The notes under the pieces were generated by a model, which saw nothing but the letters and a program-made list of their open reading frames with translations, was not told where the DNA came from and ran no database searches. A program made the translations under genes and the position numbers. From Atrichornis clamosus (Eukaryota; Chordata; Aves; Passeriformes; Menuridae), in assembly GCA_013400975.1 (NCBI GenBank), contig WBMZ01005339.1, positions 1-64,000 of the forward strand: DNA of 64,000 bases. The letters are read 5' to 3'. Of this stretch, positions 1 through 13,529 are shown piece after piece; within the stretch, counting starts at the first letter, position 1; every line of letters starts with the position of its first letter.

Positions 1-131
1 GGGTAATGGCTTTAAACTGAACACGAGTGGGTTTAGATCAGACATCAGGAAGAAATTCTTTACTCTGAGGGTGGTGAGACACTGGAAGAGTTTGCCAAGA
101 GAAGTTCTGAATGCTCCATCCCTGGAGTTGT
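1..131 (+). mobile_element. CR1 LINE 3' UTR fragment, cut by window edge
   Basis: This is the plus-sense CR1 3' UTR, in the order I recall for avian CR1: the 'GGTAATGG' block, the segment 'aggaagaaattcttt', then the 'gtgagacactgg' block and a 'tccctgga' block. It stops at about 131, before the usual ATTCTATG tail, so the copy is truncated at its 3' side. Its 5' side runs off the window. It is non-coding here. Confidence 0.85.
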
Positions 132-2745
132 AACAACATATTATTCCTTCTCTGAATAAATTATATTATATTTAGGAAAGGAGATCTAATTACATAATGG
201 CAGTGACATTGAAATAATGTAATAAAACCTGAACTGATCTTCATGGAGCAAGAACTTTAACCTAAAATTTAATTTGAACTGATTAGATATTTTCATGTCT
301 CACTTGAAAATTTTATTGATATAGGCATACTTGAGGTCAGCAAAGTCAAATTCATTAGTTTAATCACAAAAGAAAGTGCATTTCTTGGCAAAGTAAATGA
401 TTGTGTATAATAGGAGGAATAAATTAGACTGCTATAATTAGTTGATAAAGGGTTTGTGATAAAGATACTAATACCTTTAAATTAGAAACTATGAAGTCTG
501 AACAAAAATTTCTGCAGAGTGGAGAGTAGTTCATCAATGAGTTATATAAACAATTTTTAGTATATTTGGTAAGTGAATAAAGTTCAATTCAGAAAAAAAT
601 CACAATATTTTTGTTTGGGGAAATCTGTTTTATTTGTTTAGGGAAAAAAAAAGGAAATACAAACATTCTCCTCAAATAACATGATTTGAGTTATTTCTAA
701 TTTTCAAAATATGAGTACACAGAATTTCAATGAGAAGAGACCTGAGAAACAAAGAGAAACACATCTATGTCACAAATCCCATTAACATGACCCAAAGTGT
801 TCTTTCTCACTTTTGATACAAAATTTAATTCACTTTAATAAAAATTAATTATTATTTTTATTGAAACTTGATCAAAACCTCCCACTTGCACAGGCAATTT
901 GTTTAGTTATTAAAAAATAAACTAATTGTGATTTAGCATTTGTTAAGTATTTAAACAAACCACTGTTCTAAGTTAATCTTCCGTAATTCTATTAGATGCT
1001 AAACTAATGATTTTGTATTGCTTGGTAAAAATACTTAGTATTTATATTACTATACTTTTTAACTATATGGTGGTCCTTTTAATAAATCTTTAGACTTCAC
1101 TGAGCACCTTTGAATACGGAAAAGTCCTCTCCCTCAAAAATGTTAATAGTTTTCTTTTTTGTATCTTTATTCACATAAAAAGAGTAATTTAAGGAGCCAT
1201 ACAAAAAATGTATGGAAGGAGTGATCCTGTAAAGATCCATTAAAAAGTCAGTATTTGCTCCTTCATACTGCCTGATCCTTTTTGAGAATTTTTAGGAAAA
1301 TTATGTCATGGAAGAATATAACATAGAGAATATCCACCAGAGCCTTTCAATTTTTGATGGTTCTGTCACACAGAACACAACAGATGAAAGAGGAAGAGAC
1401 CAGAGGGACTGAAATATGCTGAGAAAATATTTTTGAGACTTTGTTCCTGAAACATCCTTTTATAATACAGGACTTTGAATAGTGAAAGGAAAAATTTGAA
1501 CGGTTTAAATACATTGAATGGATTTTAAGCACACAAGAAGGTTAAAAAAATAAAGCCCAAATCATGGTGTACTTCTGAGAATCCAAAGCCCATTTTGTGA
1601 TATTTCTTGTCTCTATTACATATACGTTCCATAGTTGTACTTTGAGTACTTTGCCCTGTTGTAATGGTCATATTGAAATAGACAGAGAAGTGGTTTTTGC
1701 TACAATTGTTTTGGAAAGCAAACAAATTCTAGTACAATGTCCTACAAACTAGACAAAACTGAGAAGAAACCATTGAGATTATTGCAGAATTAATTTGATC
1801 AATAACTCTCATTTTCTTAATAAAGCAACATTTCACTTAAATATATTTGTCTTTAAAATAGCAAAATGACTGAAATCTGATTGTTTCATATCCTTGTTTC
1901 TTTTAAATTATTTTGAAATATGTTGTTTCAACTTTTCATTTTAGTGTAATACACTCAGACTAGTACATCAAAGGCATGTATTTCCACGTTAATCTCATAT
2001 GGGTGAAGAACCAAAATAAGACAAAATTGGCAAGAATTTTCCTGTGATTTCACAGGTACTATTAGAATGTGCCTAATATTATTTCTTTTTAGAAACTTTG
2101 GGTATGAAAAAAAAATATTTTCTTCCAATTTAGAGTTTAAAAACTCAAGTTTATTACTACTCCGTTGTAAAAAAATATTGAAAAATATGGAGGTTTTGGG
2201 ATGACTTTTTGTATTTCTAAACTATCTCACTAGTGACATAGATCTAGAGATTCAGAACAAATGAAGCACTGCTGTTGTTTTCAACTCTTCTCATACTCGC
2301 TGTAACGTCATCCTGCCAACGTTAATATATTATGTCTAATATAACCATAATATATTGCAGCTGTGAGATAAACTTTAAAAGGATCACTAGTACTTGTTAT
2401 TCAACAGAAAAATATGATCATGATTTGTGGTTATGCAGGGAAATATTTCAGTAAAAACAAACAAAACCCCAAACAAACAACAAACAATTAAAAAAAAACT
2501 CCACCAAAAATCATAATGTAATATTAACTTTTCCTTTATACTCTGCTTTTGTGCTGGTTTTAAAACTCAGTGGGAAAATTAAGCCCTCTCAGACCACTCC
2601 CTTTCAATAGTGGAAGAAAAATACCAGGAGACATTATAAATTAGAGTCACAAATTACTTAAGGAATTGCAATGAACACAACAATATTAATAAAATATTGT
2701 ACAAAAGAGAGAATGATTTATCCACAAAAATGGCATTCACCACTG
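132..2745. other. AT-rich unique DNA, no gene seen
   Basis: This stretch is AT-rich with short A and T runs. ORFs are at most 66 codons and have no recognisable protein content. An A-rich, C-interspersed low-complexity patch lies at about 2452-2511. I see no promoter, RNA gene or repeat that I can name. Confidence 0.6.
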
Positions 2746-2750
2746 AAAGA

Positions 2751-3300
2751 TGTCACCTGGCTGCCTAAGACAAAGACAAGATGGTGGCCATTCCCACCCT
2801 CCACACCACATGGCCCTCAGGAACAAAGGCAAGATGGCAGGGGACTCCCACACTGCACCACACGGCTCGAGAGAACAAAGCAAACAATGTGGCAAATGAG
2901 TTTCCGAGTTTTAATGCCCTCCCCCAGGCAGAAAACAATGGAAAACAAGGGCACAGCAAAACCTGGAAGGCTATGTGATCCGAAAAATGGCTTGTTTGTC
3001 AGGCTGCTTGTTCCATGTCACCTGTCAGGGGCTCTCCCTGGTGGTGGCGATGTCAGGCAGAGACTGGGGACTTGCAGGAGACTTCCTCTACCAAGTAAGC
3101 CTGGCAGAAGAAAGAGATCCCTTCTACTTCTGCCTGCATTTTTTAAAGGGGACAAAACCACTTCCTTCTGCAACTGGGCAAGAAAAATATTTCCAGTTAC
3201 GGCACCTCAGTGTTCTCTGCCGAAAACTGCCCCCTCCCTGGTGATGAGTGTTGTGTGGAATAAACAGTGCTAAACCTCTGACCCTTATCCCTGTACCTCC
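2751..3300 (+). mobile_element. GC-richer LTR-like block, unassigned
   Basis: This island of roughly 550 bases is clearly richer in G and C than its flanks. It starts near a 'tgtcacctgg' and includes an imperfect 53-bp tandem repeat, with 'caaagacaagatgg' at 2771 and 'caaaggcaagatgg' at 2824. Paired direct repeats of this sort are common in retroviral U3 enhancers. A TTTTAAAGGGG TATA-like box lies near 3140-3150 and an AATAAA near 3260. A 200-codon plus-strand ORF (2671-3273) crosses it, but the protein is low-complexity, rich in Pro, Arg and Lys, and unlike any family I know, so I treat it as incidental. I could not find matching termini or a target duplication. A degraded LTR is the best guess; an old 3' UTR-like fragment is the alternative. 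Confidence 0.35.
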
Positions 3301-5480
3301 CTGTACGGGAGCTTATAAGAAGTTCTCCATATTTCATATAGAGGTTCTGAAGGTCTTGTAAGATCAGTTCCTACAAAAAACTCTAAACCCTTTTAAACTT
3401 GTATGTATTAAATACTAATGCTTAGAACGTGGTGTCAAAGTCCATTCACTAAGTCACCAAACAGGAAAATGCCGAGTGAGCGGAGAAATCACAAAATAAA
3501 ATACAATCATATTTACGACCAAAAAATGGAACTGTGGCAATTATGTGACACCAACTGTCCAAACAAAAAGCATTGCCCCTTTAAGATAGTTGCAAAAATT
3601 CCCAGTGAAGAAAAATAGAAATTCATTATGATTTCAGAACATTCAGTTTTACTTCTCTAGTCAACACAATGTTCTCTTATATTTCAATTTTAAATGGCTA
3701 TGTTTTTACTTAATAATAATAATGATCATTATCTGAAGTCTACATATCCTTACAGAATACCTTTAAAAGTTGTTTAAAATAAGTCAAAATATAGATCTCA
3801 ACATGATAAATTTTCAATATCCCTGTGAACAGCAGTAATTTTTATCTAATTACAAATATGCGCCATGATTCAGTGTAAGACAATTTTATGAGAAAATGGA
3901 TATCTTTCTTAATACTGAATAATACTGTTGCATCATTTCAACAATTGAATAAGGCAGTTCAAAATGCAAATTACTCTTTTTTATTTCTTCAGACTCATGC
4001 CAAATATTAACATTAAAAATCAGATAGTTTTGCTAGGTAAAGTTAAAAAGAAAAGACAGTGTAACCAATTATTGGTATTTTGTATGTCGTTATCTGGTTT
4101 TCTTATAATGAAAGATCAGAGAAGTTGAATTGTCTTTGTGCCTTACATGCTACCTATTTTGTTGTTATTTGATTTACTATCTGTCAAATCTATGACAAAA
4201 ATAAATAAATTAACATTATCAAACTCACAGTGTTTTAAAAAACTTTCTTATGCTCTTAGAAAGTTAGTATTTTTCTTTAAAATTCATTATTCTTTTATTC
4301 AGTTGTAAGTGAATCTACCTAACACATGACATGGCTTATTCTTCATGTCTTTAAATTTAGTGTCTTTTTTTACATATATGGGGGACACAGAACTTTGATC
4401 TGTATAGAAATGAAAATAAGTTCATATTAGCTATGCTAGAATCTTAGAATAAGTGGACCACCTACAAAAAATTATTTCAGTTTATATTTTAATGCTTTAT
4501 TTACATTGCTTGAAAATAGCATGATACTAGAATACTTGGTAGGTATTGTAAGTATGTTTTTCTTGAATATTTTTGGAATCACATACATCACATCCACAAT
4601 CTTGTCTTGAAATATGCAGAAAAAGGAAAAGGAAAAAAATGTCTCTTAGAGGAGGAGATAATATTAATCTATTTTGATTATGGAAATATATATGCCCTGT
4701 GGTGCTTTTTTCATAACCCTTCAGAGTAGTCATTTTCTACTTTTTGTTCTCTGTGGAATGACATTAGTGCTTCATTCCAGAATCACCACAGAATATCTTT
4801 TCTTGCTGCTTCATAGAGAAAGCAGCAAGTAAGTGCAATATGGTAATTTTAATAAGAATTGTCAAGAATTTTAGAATGATTTATGTCTGTGAAGAACAAC
4901 TTAGCTTTCTTTCCACGAAGATCTTATGATTGTCTCTTGTTCAGAAAACACTCTACTATCATTGCTCACTTTGCAAATCCTATTGACCTCACTGTAATAC
5001 TTCATATCTTAAAAAGCTTTCAAAGCTCTCCCTCCTTGACCTTCATTGTCCTTCCTTGACCTGGATTACCCAGAAACACTTCCTTCATGCATGCTGAATG
5101 CGTAATGACATACATCTTTCAATAATTTATTCCAGTGCAACACTCACTTTTACAATATGCCTTCACAAAACATGTCAGACAGTATAATTAAATCATCAGT
5201 AATACTTAGCAGAATATATTGAAATTATTGAAAAAGATTATGCTTATTCAGGTTCTGTCTTCTATCAAATGTGACGACCATGTCATAAGGGAATGCAAAT
5301 GACTTAATTTAAAAAGTTTTACATAAATGATTTTTATGAATAGCTTTTAATTTCAACAAATAAGAGAACAGGTGGGTATTTCCTTAGAATATCGATTGTG
5401 AAATCCAGCCATCAAGTCTCAGCCATATAGGAATATTTTAGGCATTTGTAATAGTTGCGAGGCTGACACAATATATCTGC
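3301..5480. other. AT-rich unique DNA, no gene seen
   Basis: No gene or named repeat is visible. ORFs are 68 codons or fewer. The sequence is ordinary AT-rich intergenic or intronic DNA. Confidence 0.6.
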
Positions 5481-5484
5481 TAAG

Positions 5485-6860
5485 GGATGTTAAAAGGCTT
5501 CTGACTCTGGCAGGCTCTGGGGCCCAGGTGTTGCTTTGTCCTGGCTGCTGGAGCTCAGCCTAGTGCCCTGGAGGTCTGGGAGCTTTTTTCCCAAGCTGAT
5601 GCATACAGCTGCTGCTTTCCCATTTCAAGGCAGTGAGTCTGAGCATGTGTCCCAGTGACAAACTACTGCACACACGGGGGACACTGACAGGGCTGGCTGC
5701 AATGACAACCCTGGATGGGGCACTGTCATTAACAATCCCCAAACATGGCACCACCAGGACTCAGAAAACACAAATACAGATATCCAAGTCCCTAAAACAT
5801 AAGCACAAATACCCAAGTACTTCTTCTCCTCCTCAGCTGATGAGTACCAAAATTCACTAGTGAAAATACTCCCACACACTCACTCATTCTCTAGGTTCAC
5901 AAGCAGGTTCACATGCTCATGAATCCCTAAAATACTAGAATAATTCCTCTGTCCAATACTTCTGCTTGGAACCTGAGCCCTCTTACTCACTCCATAGATG
6001 TCCTACTCACTGACTAATGTGTCTTGATGTTCACTAGCAAACACATGCACACTCATTTCAAAGGTACCCCACATTTTTGCATCCTTCCATGAACTCCCTC
6101 CCTGCCTGATACCTCTGCCTGAACCTGGGTTCTCCTGTGACACCTGGGACAGCTTGAAGTTTGCTAGTAAATTAGATGCACTCCCAGCTCTCACACCTCC
6201 CAGGTCTGGGAAAAATGCACCCTCCTCTCCCTGAACCTGCTGACACCCAGGCTCACAGGTTCTGTGAGCCACTGTCCCCATCCAGTTGCTAGCATCATGG
6301 ACAAACAGACCCTGTCAGACCTGGTGTCACTCCAGTTGCAAGCTCTGAACTCACTAACAGTCTCTGCAGTTGCTGTCTGAGCACTCACACAAGGGACAAA
6401 TGATGAGATTACAAAGATAGTTAAGAAAAGGTTTAGTAAGAAAGGATAGACAGTGATGATTAGGCATAGGGTGTGGTCAGACAAACGCACTGATGACTTG
6501 CATACACACACCTGGTTCCTCTTATCCCTCCTCTTATCATGCCCATCTCCTTTTCTAAGTCTCTCGTCCCTCCTTTTTCTCTTTGACCCTTCCTAAATGT
6601 TCCTTAGTAAGTCTTGTAGAGTTCCACAGCCTTGCTCAAATATCCCTATACTTACATTTTCTTGCTTCCCTCTTCTCAACAGCTATGAACTCCAGATTGA
6701 CAGTCTCCAGAGTTAAGCCTGGAGTTTCTTAATGGGTCGTCAATTACCATTTCAAGAGATTTAGTCTTCAGTCCCCTTGTCACTTGTCTGTCAGATTGGT
6801 GTCTCTGTCTGATTCATTCATCACTTTGACTCCCATTGAACAGGAAAGGGATATTGATCT
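5485..6860. other. GC-richer block of unknown origin
   Basis: About 1.4 kb is richer in C and G than the surroundings and carries many CTC, CACTCA and CCTG words. Several overlapping ORFs of 75-106 codons occur on both strands, at 5625-5879, 5633-5860, 6003-6281 and 6191-6511. None looks like a protein family, and frames open on both strands at once are expected where stop codons are depleted. The composition resembles an old retroviral LTR or internal fragment, most likely on the minus strand. I cannot match it to the other LTR families in this window and see no clear ends. Confidence 0.3.
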
Positions 6861-9800
6861 GATAACCTAAATGAAGCAGATGCTCTCACATTCCACATTC
6901 CATCACGGTCTATTAATGGGAAATTCAGTACATAATTTTAATAACACCTGTTTATAGGTATCTCTACAAAAGTGATTAGCTTGCATTTACACTCAGTTTG
7001 AATTTGCTGAACAGCAGTATATTAAAAAATTGAAGAACTTTCCTTCGAAACTGAAGGAATAACAAAAAAACCAATTCTGTCAAACAATGAAATTCCAGAT
7101 GCATAATGGTTACATCTTAAAAATCTTATATACTGTGTTGTTTTCAAAGGCTAGAATATTCTCACATTATTAAGGGAAATAAAATTTTGTACATGGTCTT
7201 TGAACTGCATACAATTAAAACTCTTAATATTTTCTAATATCTACTATAATGTTACATTATAACTGTGTAATGTGCCTCATGGTTATTTGCTTGCTGTTTT
7301 TTTTCATGCATGTCTCATGAAACAGGATGAGTTATGACAAACACAAAAAAAAGGCTAAATGGAATTTTATTAGTTGTCATTTAAAGTTCTTTCACTTAAA
7401 TGTAGTAATATATGGATAATTGTGGTTTCGCTTTTTTGTTGTACTGTCGGTTGGCATTTTATTTTCAGGTTTTGAATCTTCTGGCAGAATTCAGGATTAA
7501 TGCTTTTCATTTTGTTGAATTCTGCTTTCTTAAAGCTGTATGGAGAGCTTCTATTTAAAAAAAAGGCAGATTATATAGAGTGCTGAATGAAAAATTAAAA
7601 ACAAATAAAACAATACACAAAAAGGAAAAAAAAACAAACAACAGATCAACCAAAAGACCTAGATGCAATATAATTTTTTAAATAAAATACTGTTATACAA
7701 TGCCATTTAGTTATACAGTAAAGTTATAGTAAATATGGCAAAGCTAAAGAGAGATGTCTGACATATCATTCAGTAACTTTCTGAATTTATGTTCATCAGA
7801 ACATATTCATATACTACAGTAAATTTTGAACCCTTTATAGATGGGAGATACAGCGCAGCTAAGTAAGCTGAGGAGAAAAATCCACCACTGACTTTCAGTT
7901 CTGATTTTATAAAAGTACTGTTATTTTGCTTTTTAAAAAGAAACCTCCAATTAAAATGTCCAGCTTCTTACTTTACCTTGGATATGAACCATAATGTCAG
8001 TTTCATGATTCCTATAACATAACTGATGTAACCATGAGAAATATTTCACTGGATGATTCAAACATAAAACTGGGTGAACATTATGATTTTCATATATTTT
8101 TCCCTGATATTTGAATCAATTATTTAAACTAGCATCAGAAAAAATTTTCATAACAAAAATTAGCTATGAAAAAAAGCTAAAAAAAAATATTACATCACAG
8201 CAGTGAATTTAGCTAGAAAAAGATTTAGATGATGTTCTGATGAAAGATACAGGAATAAGAACTAGTAATGTTATACTTTTTTATGATTTAAAGATCCTTT
8301 CTTTATGTAAACTTTACTAGATATTAAAATCTTTCTGTAAATCTGATGTGGGAGGTAGTAGGATAGCTATTACAAAGTATTTAAAAATACTCTCAAATAA
8401 ATAATCTTAGAGTACTTTTGATCATGTTTATCAAAGTGCTTTTACGTGCTTTCCTACTGAAATTATCTTTGCCTAATAATTACTATAAATTTTCATTGAT
8501 GACTCTGTTGTGCCATTTGAGAAAAATGCCACCATTTACACATGAAGAGCTGAGACATAAGTCATTAATCTCTTCTAAATATCCCTCTGATCTTTTCATT
8601 CCAAGCTGGACAAATATTGTTTATCTTGATCAATGTTAGTGTTGCCTAAATAAAAAAAAAGTTAAAAAACCAAAAGATAAACTGAAGAATGGGACACATC
8701 TACCTCAACTTACATCATGTTACTGTTCAGTCAGTCATCCATGTTTTTCTCATCATTAACTGAGAGACATAAAGACCTTCATACAAAAAGCATCTTTGCT
8801 ATTCTACATTATTAATTACTACAGGGAAAATTGTCCCCTGGCTATTTTGTCCACTGTCTCCACTGACTGAAGTTAGTAGTCTAAAGTTGACTGAGATAAA
8901 CTGCACCTCAAGATTTCAGTTTACAGAAAATCACAAAAGATGTGAATGTCTAACCCTAGCTCAGGGTCTTACCCCTTACCCTCTATATATCATAGAAGAT
9001 TAGAAATATTTCAGTTAAAAATTATTTAAGAGAAATAAGTGCGAAGGAATTATATGAAATATTTCATTCAGTCAGTGAGAGGAATGCTAAGGAGGCAGGT
9101 GTTTCCTCACATGTGTCATTAATTAGCAACTTGAATGAAAACAAATCAAAATTATGATTATAAGATATTTTTCTTCAAAGGCGCAAAACTATGAAACCTG
9201 CAATTTATTTAGAGAGAAAAAAGTGTCAGTAAAAAATAAGAAATTGCAAGTACTAGTAAATCTGTTCTTCAGAACAAAGAAAGCTTTTCTCTTTAGTCAC
9301 TTTTGAAGAATTTTACAAAAAGAGCTTGACTGTAGGAATATGTTTATTGATAAAGAGAAGAGAAAAATGTTTGTCTAAGATCCTGTAAAGCAGGATGTTA
9401 AATGTCTGAATACAGAACCTGGGAACCTAGATGTCTGGTATTTGTAGTACACCATTGTAAAGGCTATCATATAGACGTTACTTATACATTATGGAACACG
9501 TGATACTTTAAAAACAGCATGAAATTCTGTCAGTTATAAAATCTCAATTAATTTATGTGTGAGTAGTTTTTTATTCTTGTTACTACTAAAGCCTTAACAT
9601 TGAGAAAGTGTCTTGGACTATTCAAATCTAGTATCACCTATGAGAGACGGTGTGACGTTACTTGTGGAGCAGCTAGGAGTGACACCATGAATCTTAGGTA
9701 CATCATTTGTAGTCTTGCTGTGGCAACTGACTGTGCTCTGATAATCAAGGATCGCTGCTTCCCTAGGACAAAGAAGAAGTTTAGTATAGTGTTATATTTT

Positions 9801-12009
9801 TAATTCTTGTGTTGCAAGGACACAAGCACAGTTCTGTGAACCTTGTTCTCTCTGACACACATTTATAATAATGTTCTTACAGTCATATGCCTGAAAATGC
9901 CATAATTGACTTGTAGTTCCTCACTGTTAATTTATAGCATCTGATGATGGTATGTTTATCCTGTGAGAGTTTAATATCTACCCTTTTAGAGAGAGAATTA
10001 CAGGTAAATTAGACTTTGTAACCGACCACATGCTTTTAACTCTTTTTTCTGATGGTAAACCATTAAGAATTCATATATACACTTCACTACAAATATTTCT
10101 CACTGTAGAAGAAGTTAGCAAAGAATTTATTTCTCTTGAAGGAAATATAGTCAAAATGAAGTAAATCATCCTTTTCTGCAGGAAATGGTTGCAAGTGGAA
10201 AATATTCTTCTTCAATAGACATTAGACTACACTAAAAAACAATCTAAGCTATCTAATTTGTAGTCTCAGAAGACAACCTAAAAGGTCACGTTGATTCTTC
10301 CTTGCATTAAAAAGGAACAGCTTTAGAAAAGGTTAGTGTAATTTGGGTTCTCTAGGTTTTATTGTTGTTGTTTTTACTGCTGCTCAAAAAAAAACCTTCC
10401 AGCCTAACATTTGGACAAAACAATAATCACTTACGTTATTGAACTTACAGGTAATTTCAACTCATAACTGCCCACCTTGTTAAATTGACAGCATAGAAAT
10501 ATGTTACTTATCACAGTGGAGATTTGAATCAAACATGTTTGCTTGTTTGTTTTCTTTTTATTGTGTTGCATTGGTTTACAATACACTGCACTTTCTATTG
10601 GGAAATTATTTGGGGAATAATTAACTGCAATATAATATCAATACTACTGAGGAAGAGAATAAAGAGAATATTGATTTATAATAGCCAAATATGGTCAGGA
10701 AGCCCCACAGAGAGCCTGCAAAGGAGAAGAGAATGAATAATCATATTGAACATAGTAATAATAATAACTTGAATTTAATAATGAATATATTTTTATATAT
10801 GTGTATGTATGTGTGCAGATATACCTTTGTGTGTCCGCAAATATATATAGATTGATATCTGTATCCGTGTGTTCATGAATTCATATAAGGTACATACATA
10901 TATATATATTCTTGAAATTTTCCCTGGCTTAAAAATATATATTTAAAAAAAAATAAGAGAAAAAACAGAAAAATTACAAGTCATTCAGTGATTCAATAGA
11001 AGTGAAAAAAAGAGAACAGTGGTCATTCAGTTGCAAGATTTGTGGCCAGCATAGCTAGATACTCTTATCTCTCTAGCAAGAGATGCAGAGAATGGAACTG
11101 CCACGTATGTGTTAAACATTAAGAGAAAGGATTAAAAAAAGTCAGTCGAGTTAAAAACTTTTTCATCTCTCCTTTCCAAAATCACCAAAGCCAGAGATGG
11201 AATTAAAAATGCTGGTGAACAGCTGTTGTGGTGAGGGATGTGTTGAAGAAGCTGTCAGACAGCTAAAGGAAAGGGAACAAAATAAACTGCTTGCTCCTTA
11301 CTGTAGTCCCAAAGGTACTATAGTCAGAATATGCAAGCAGAAAAAAATTTAAAAATTAAAAAGAGCTACTGTAAGATCATAACTATTTTAGTTACATGTG
11401 ATTTTCATCCAAAGGAATTTTGACCCTTGATATACTCATTTTATAACAGCAAATATTTCTCAAGTGACTCAAACACTACCACTTATGGATCAGTTCATCA
11501 ATTTCAACCTACTATAAGTGGTTTTTTTAAGTATTCTTGTTTGGTCAGGTAAAAACCACTAATAGTACAGAGGTCAGAAAGAAAATGATGAAGGGTTAGA
11601 GGGAAAGCAGTGAAGAACTAGTGACAGTGAAGTAAATCTGCATCAGCATGGCCGGACATGAGAGAGAAATCAGAATTCTTAATCTGTCATTTTCCTTTTC
11701 TCCCCCTCTTTGTAGCAGAGTAAAAACCTTAATTGTGTCCCCTTTCCTGTTAAAGTTATGGTACGTTAAATTTGAATAACATGTGAACATTACAAACTGT
11801 GAATATTTTAATTACATAAGCTAGTGAATCTTGCAGGTGAAAAGAAAAATTCCATCCCTTTCTCTGCAACTGTGTATTTTGAAGGATGCTATGTAAATAA
11901 TAACATTCAGTTGTATTAAAAAATGTCTTGAAGGACATCACAGTAAAAGTAAACTTACTTTTTCTTCTCAGGCTTTTCAAAACAGGATTTGCCAAGCAAG
12001 GAGTAATTC
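6861..12009. other. AT-rich unique DNA with TA-rich patch
   Basis: About 5 kb has no gene or named repeat. ORFs reach 79 codons (the minus-strand one at 11756-11995) without recognisable content. A low-complexity TA/TG-rich stretch lies at about 10778-10915. A plus-strand 67-codon ORF at 9600-9803 has slightly higher complexity but no known motif. Confidence 0.55.
10778..10915. repeat. TA/TG-rich simple-sequence patch
   Basis: Runs of 'atatat', 'tgtatgtatgtgtg' and 'catatatatatat' alternate over about 140 bases. This is imperfect low-complexity sequence, probably a decayed microsatellite. Confidence 0.7.
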
Positions 12010-12715
12010 TCTATTGCCGCTCGCACCTTTTCTTGAGGCTGGAAGGTGCGGAGGGGATGAGGTTCAGGTGCAGCGACCTTCCAGGAAGTGTCCCTTGTCG
12101 AGCCGCTCCTGTGGATTCGGAAATCCCTTCACCCGCACCAGACACACCCTGCTAGGTGTACGCAGGCAGCCACACACGCACACATGCACTCCGAGTTGTT
12201 GGCGGAGATAAAGAGGCGGGAGGGGTTCTTTTTGTGGAGTTCCATGGAGTTTAACGAGGGTCCTCGCACAAAACGCTCCAGGGACAAAGAGCGAGACTTC
12301 CAGCCTTACACAGGGTTAAATACTGGGATAGCAAGGGGCAGATAGAACATCAGGGTCCAATCACGTGAGGGTCCAAGGACGGAGATAAGGTGGAGTGACA
12401 TGGGGAAAACTAACTGGGGAAGGAGAGGGGAGGAGAAAGGGAGCCAGAGCCTATGGGGTGTCGAGTGAAGAAGAACTTTCCAGAACAAGGGAGGGGAGGC
12501 CAATAGATCGACAAGAGGATTGACATAACTGGGTTACATCATCGGGGAACAAACCAAACAACAACTTAGGGGGAGAACATTAAACCTCTGCACCATCCCA
12601 CCATTGGACTCTAGCTTCCCTGGGGACGTCCTGCTCCTTATGGACTGTGGTGGTGACATCCACCACCGCCACAATCCATATGCCCTGAGAAAAAGCAACA
12701 ACAGGGGGAAAAGAC
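12010..12715 (-). mobile_element. Endogenous-retrovirus LTR, minus strand (probable)
   Basis: This GC-rich island of about 700 bases reads as a retroviral LTR on the minus strand. Reading that way, U3 comes first (from about 12715) and holds pyrimidine-rich blocks. Next comes a CCAAT motif seen on the plus strand at 12357-12361, immediately beside a perfect CACGTG E-box at 12362-12367, then a TATA-like 'tatttaacc' (complement of 12313-12321). Downstream is a CpG-containing R/U5-like part ending near 12015. The plus-strand edge 'tgccgctcg' at 12015 fits a TG/CA terminus, but I could not fix the other end or find a target duplication. No gag, pol or env reading frame flanks it, so it would be a solo LTR. 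Small ORFs of 64-85 codons inside it are incidental. It does not match the three other LTR types in the window. Confidence 0.6.
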
Positions 12716-13525
12716 CTCATGCTCTCAGCCAACAAGTATTCAGCATTTGAATAGTTCAACTAATATGAAAGAAATGTGAAGATAGTTAAAACACTGACTA
12801 AACAATTATTTCAATCCATCTAAGTTTAAGACAGGTGAGAACCACTAAATCTGCCTGACCTATTTTCACAAGGCATTGCCTTCTCCTCGTTATTTTCAAA
12901 GTCAGATGGATATCTTAATTTTGAGGTCTCCATAGTTATTTCATTTGGGTTTTTCCTGAAATAAATCTCCATGTTTGTTTTTGTCATGTTTTGCTTCACT
13001 AGATAAAACTAGTGCCTCTAGTAATTGACATATTCTCCTTTGAAATGTACTTTTCACTGTAATCATTTAACCATATCCCGTTTTGTACAACTTGCTGCCT
13101 TTCACTACTCATCTCAATCCAAAAGAAAGAGAATTGTCTCAAAAATTTAAGGATATTTTCACCATACACGAAATAAACATAATTTATCTCTATGTGACAG
13201 TTCATGACATCTCTATCCTCGTATTTACATTTCAGAATGTTCTGAATCAATGCACATTATCTGTCACAAGGTGGAACCTACCCAAAAACACTTCCCAGAG
13301 AAAGTCCATCTCTGACTTAATTAAGCAAATATGAGCTAGAAGGCAGAGTAACAATAAACAACTGTACCAGCCACTATACATATTCACGCTTTTCTGTAAT
13401 AAATGTTGGACTGGAGACAGAGTGATGAGAGACATCCTGATGACCACAGTGTGAACTTCGAATTAGTCTTAGGTATGAAGACAGCCAAAGATAATGCTAT
13501 AAGACTATGCAATTTTTGAGGACTT
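12716..13525. other. AT-rich unique DNA, no gene seen
   Basis: No gene or named repeat is visible. Overlapping ORFs of 66-83 codons on both strands lack recognisable content. Confidence 0.55.
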
Positions 13526-13529
13526 ACAG

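Noticed and set aside
2671..3273. 200-codon plus-strand ORF, the longest in the window
   Set aside because: It starts in AT-rich flank and crosses a stop-poor GC island; the protein has no domain or biased hydrophobic pattern, and the frame overlaps open frames on the other strand.
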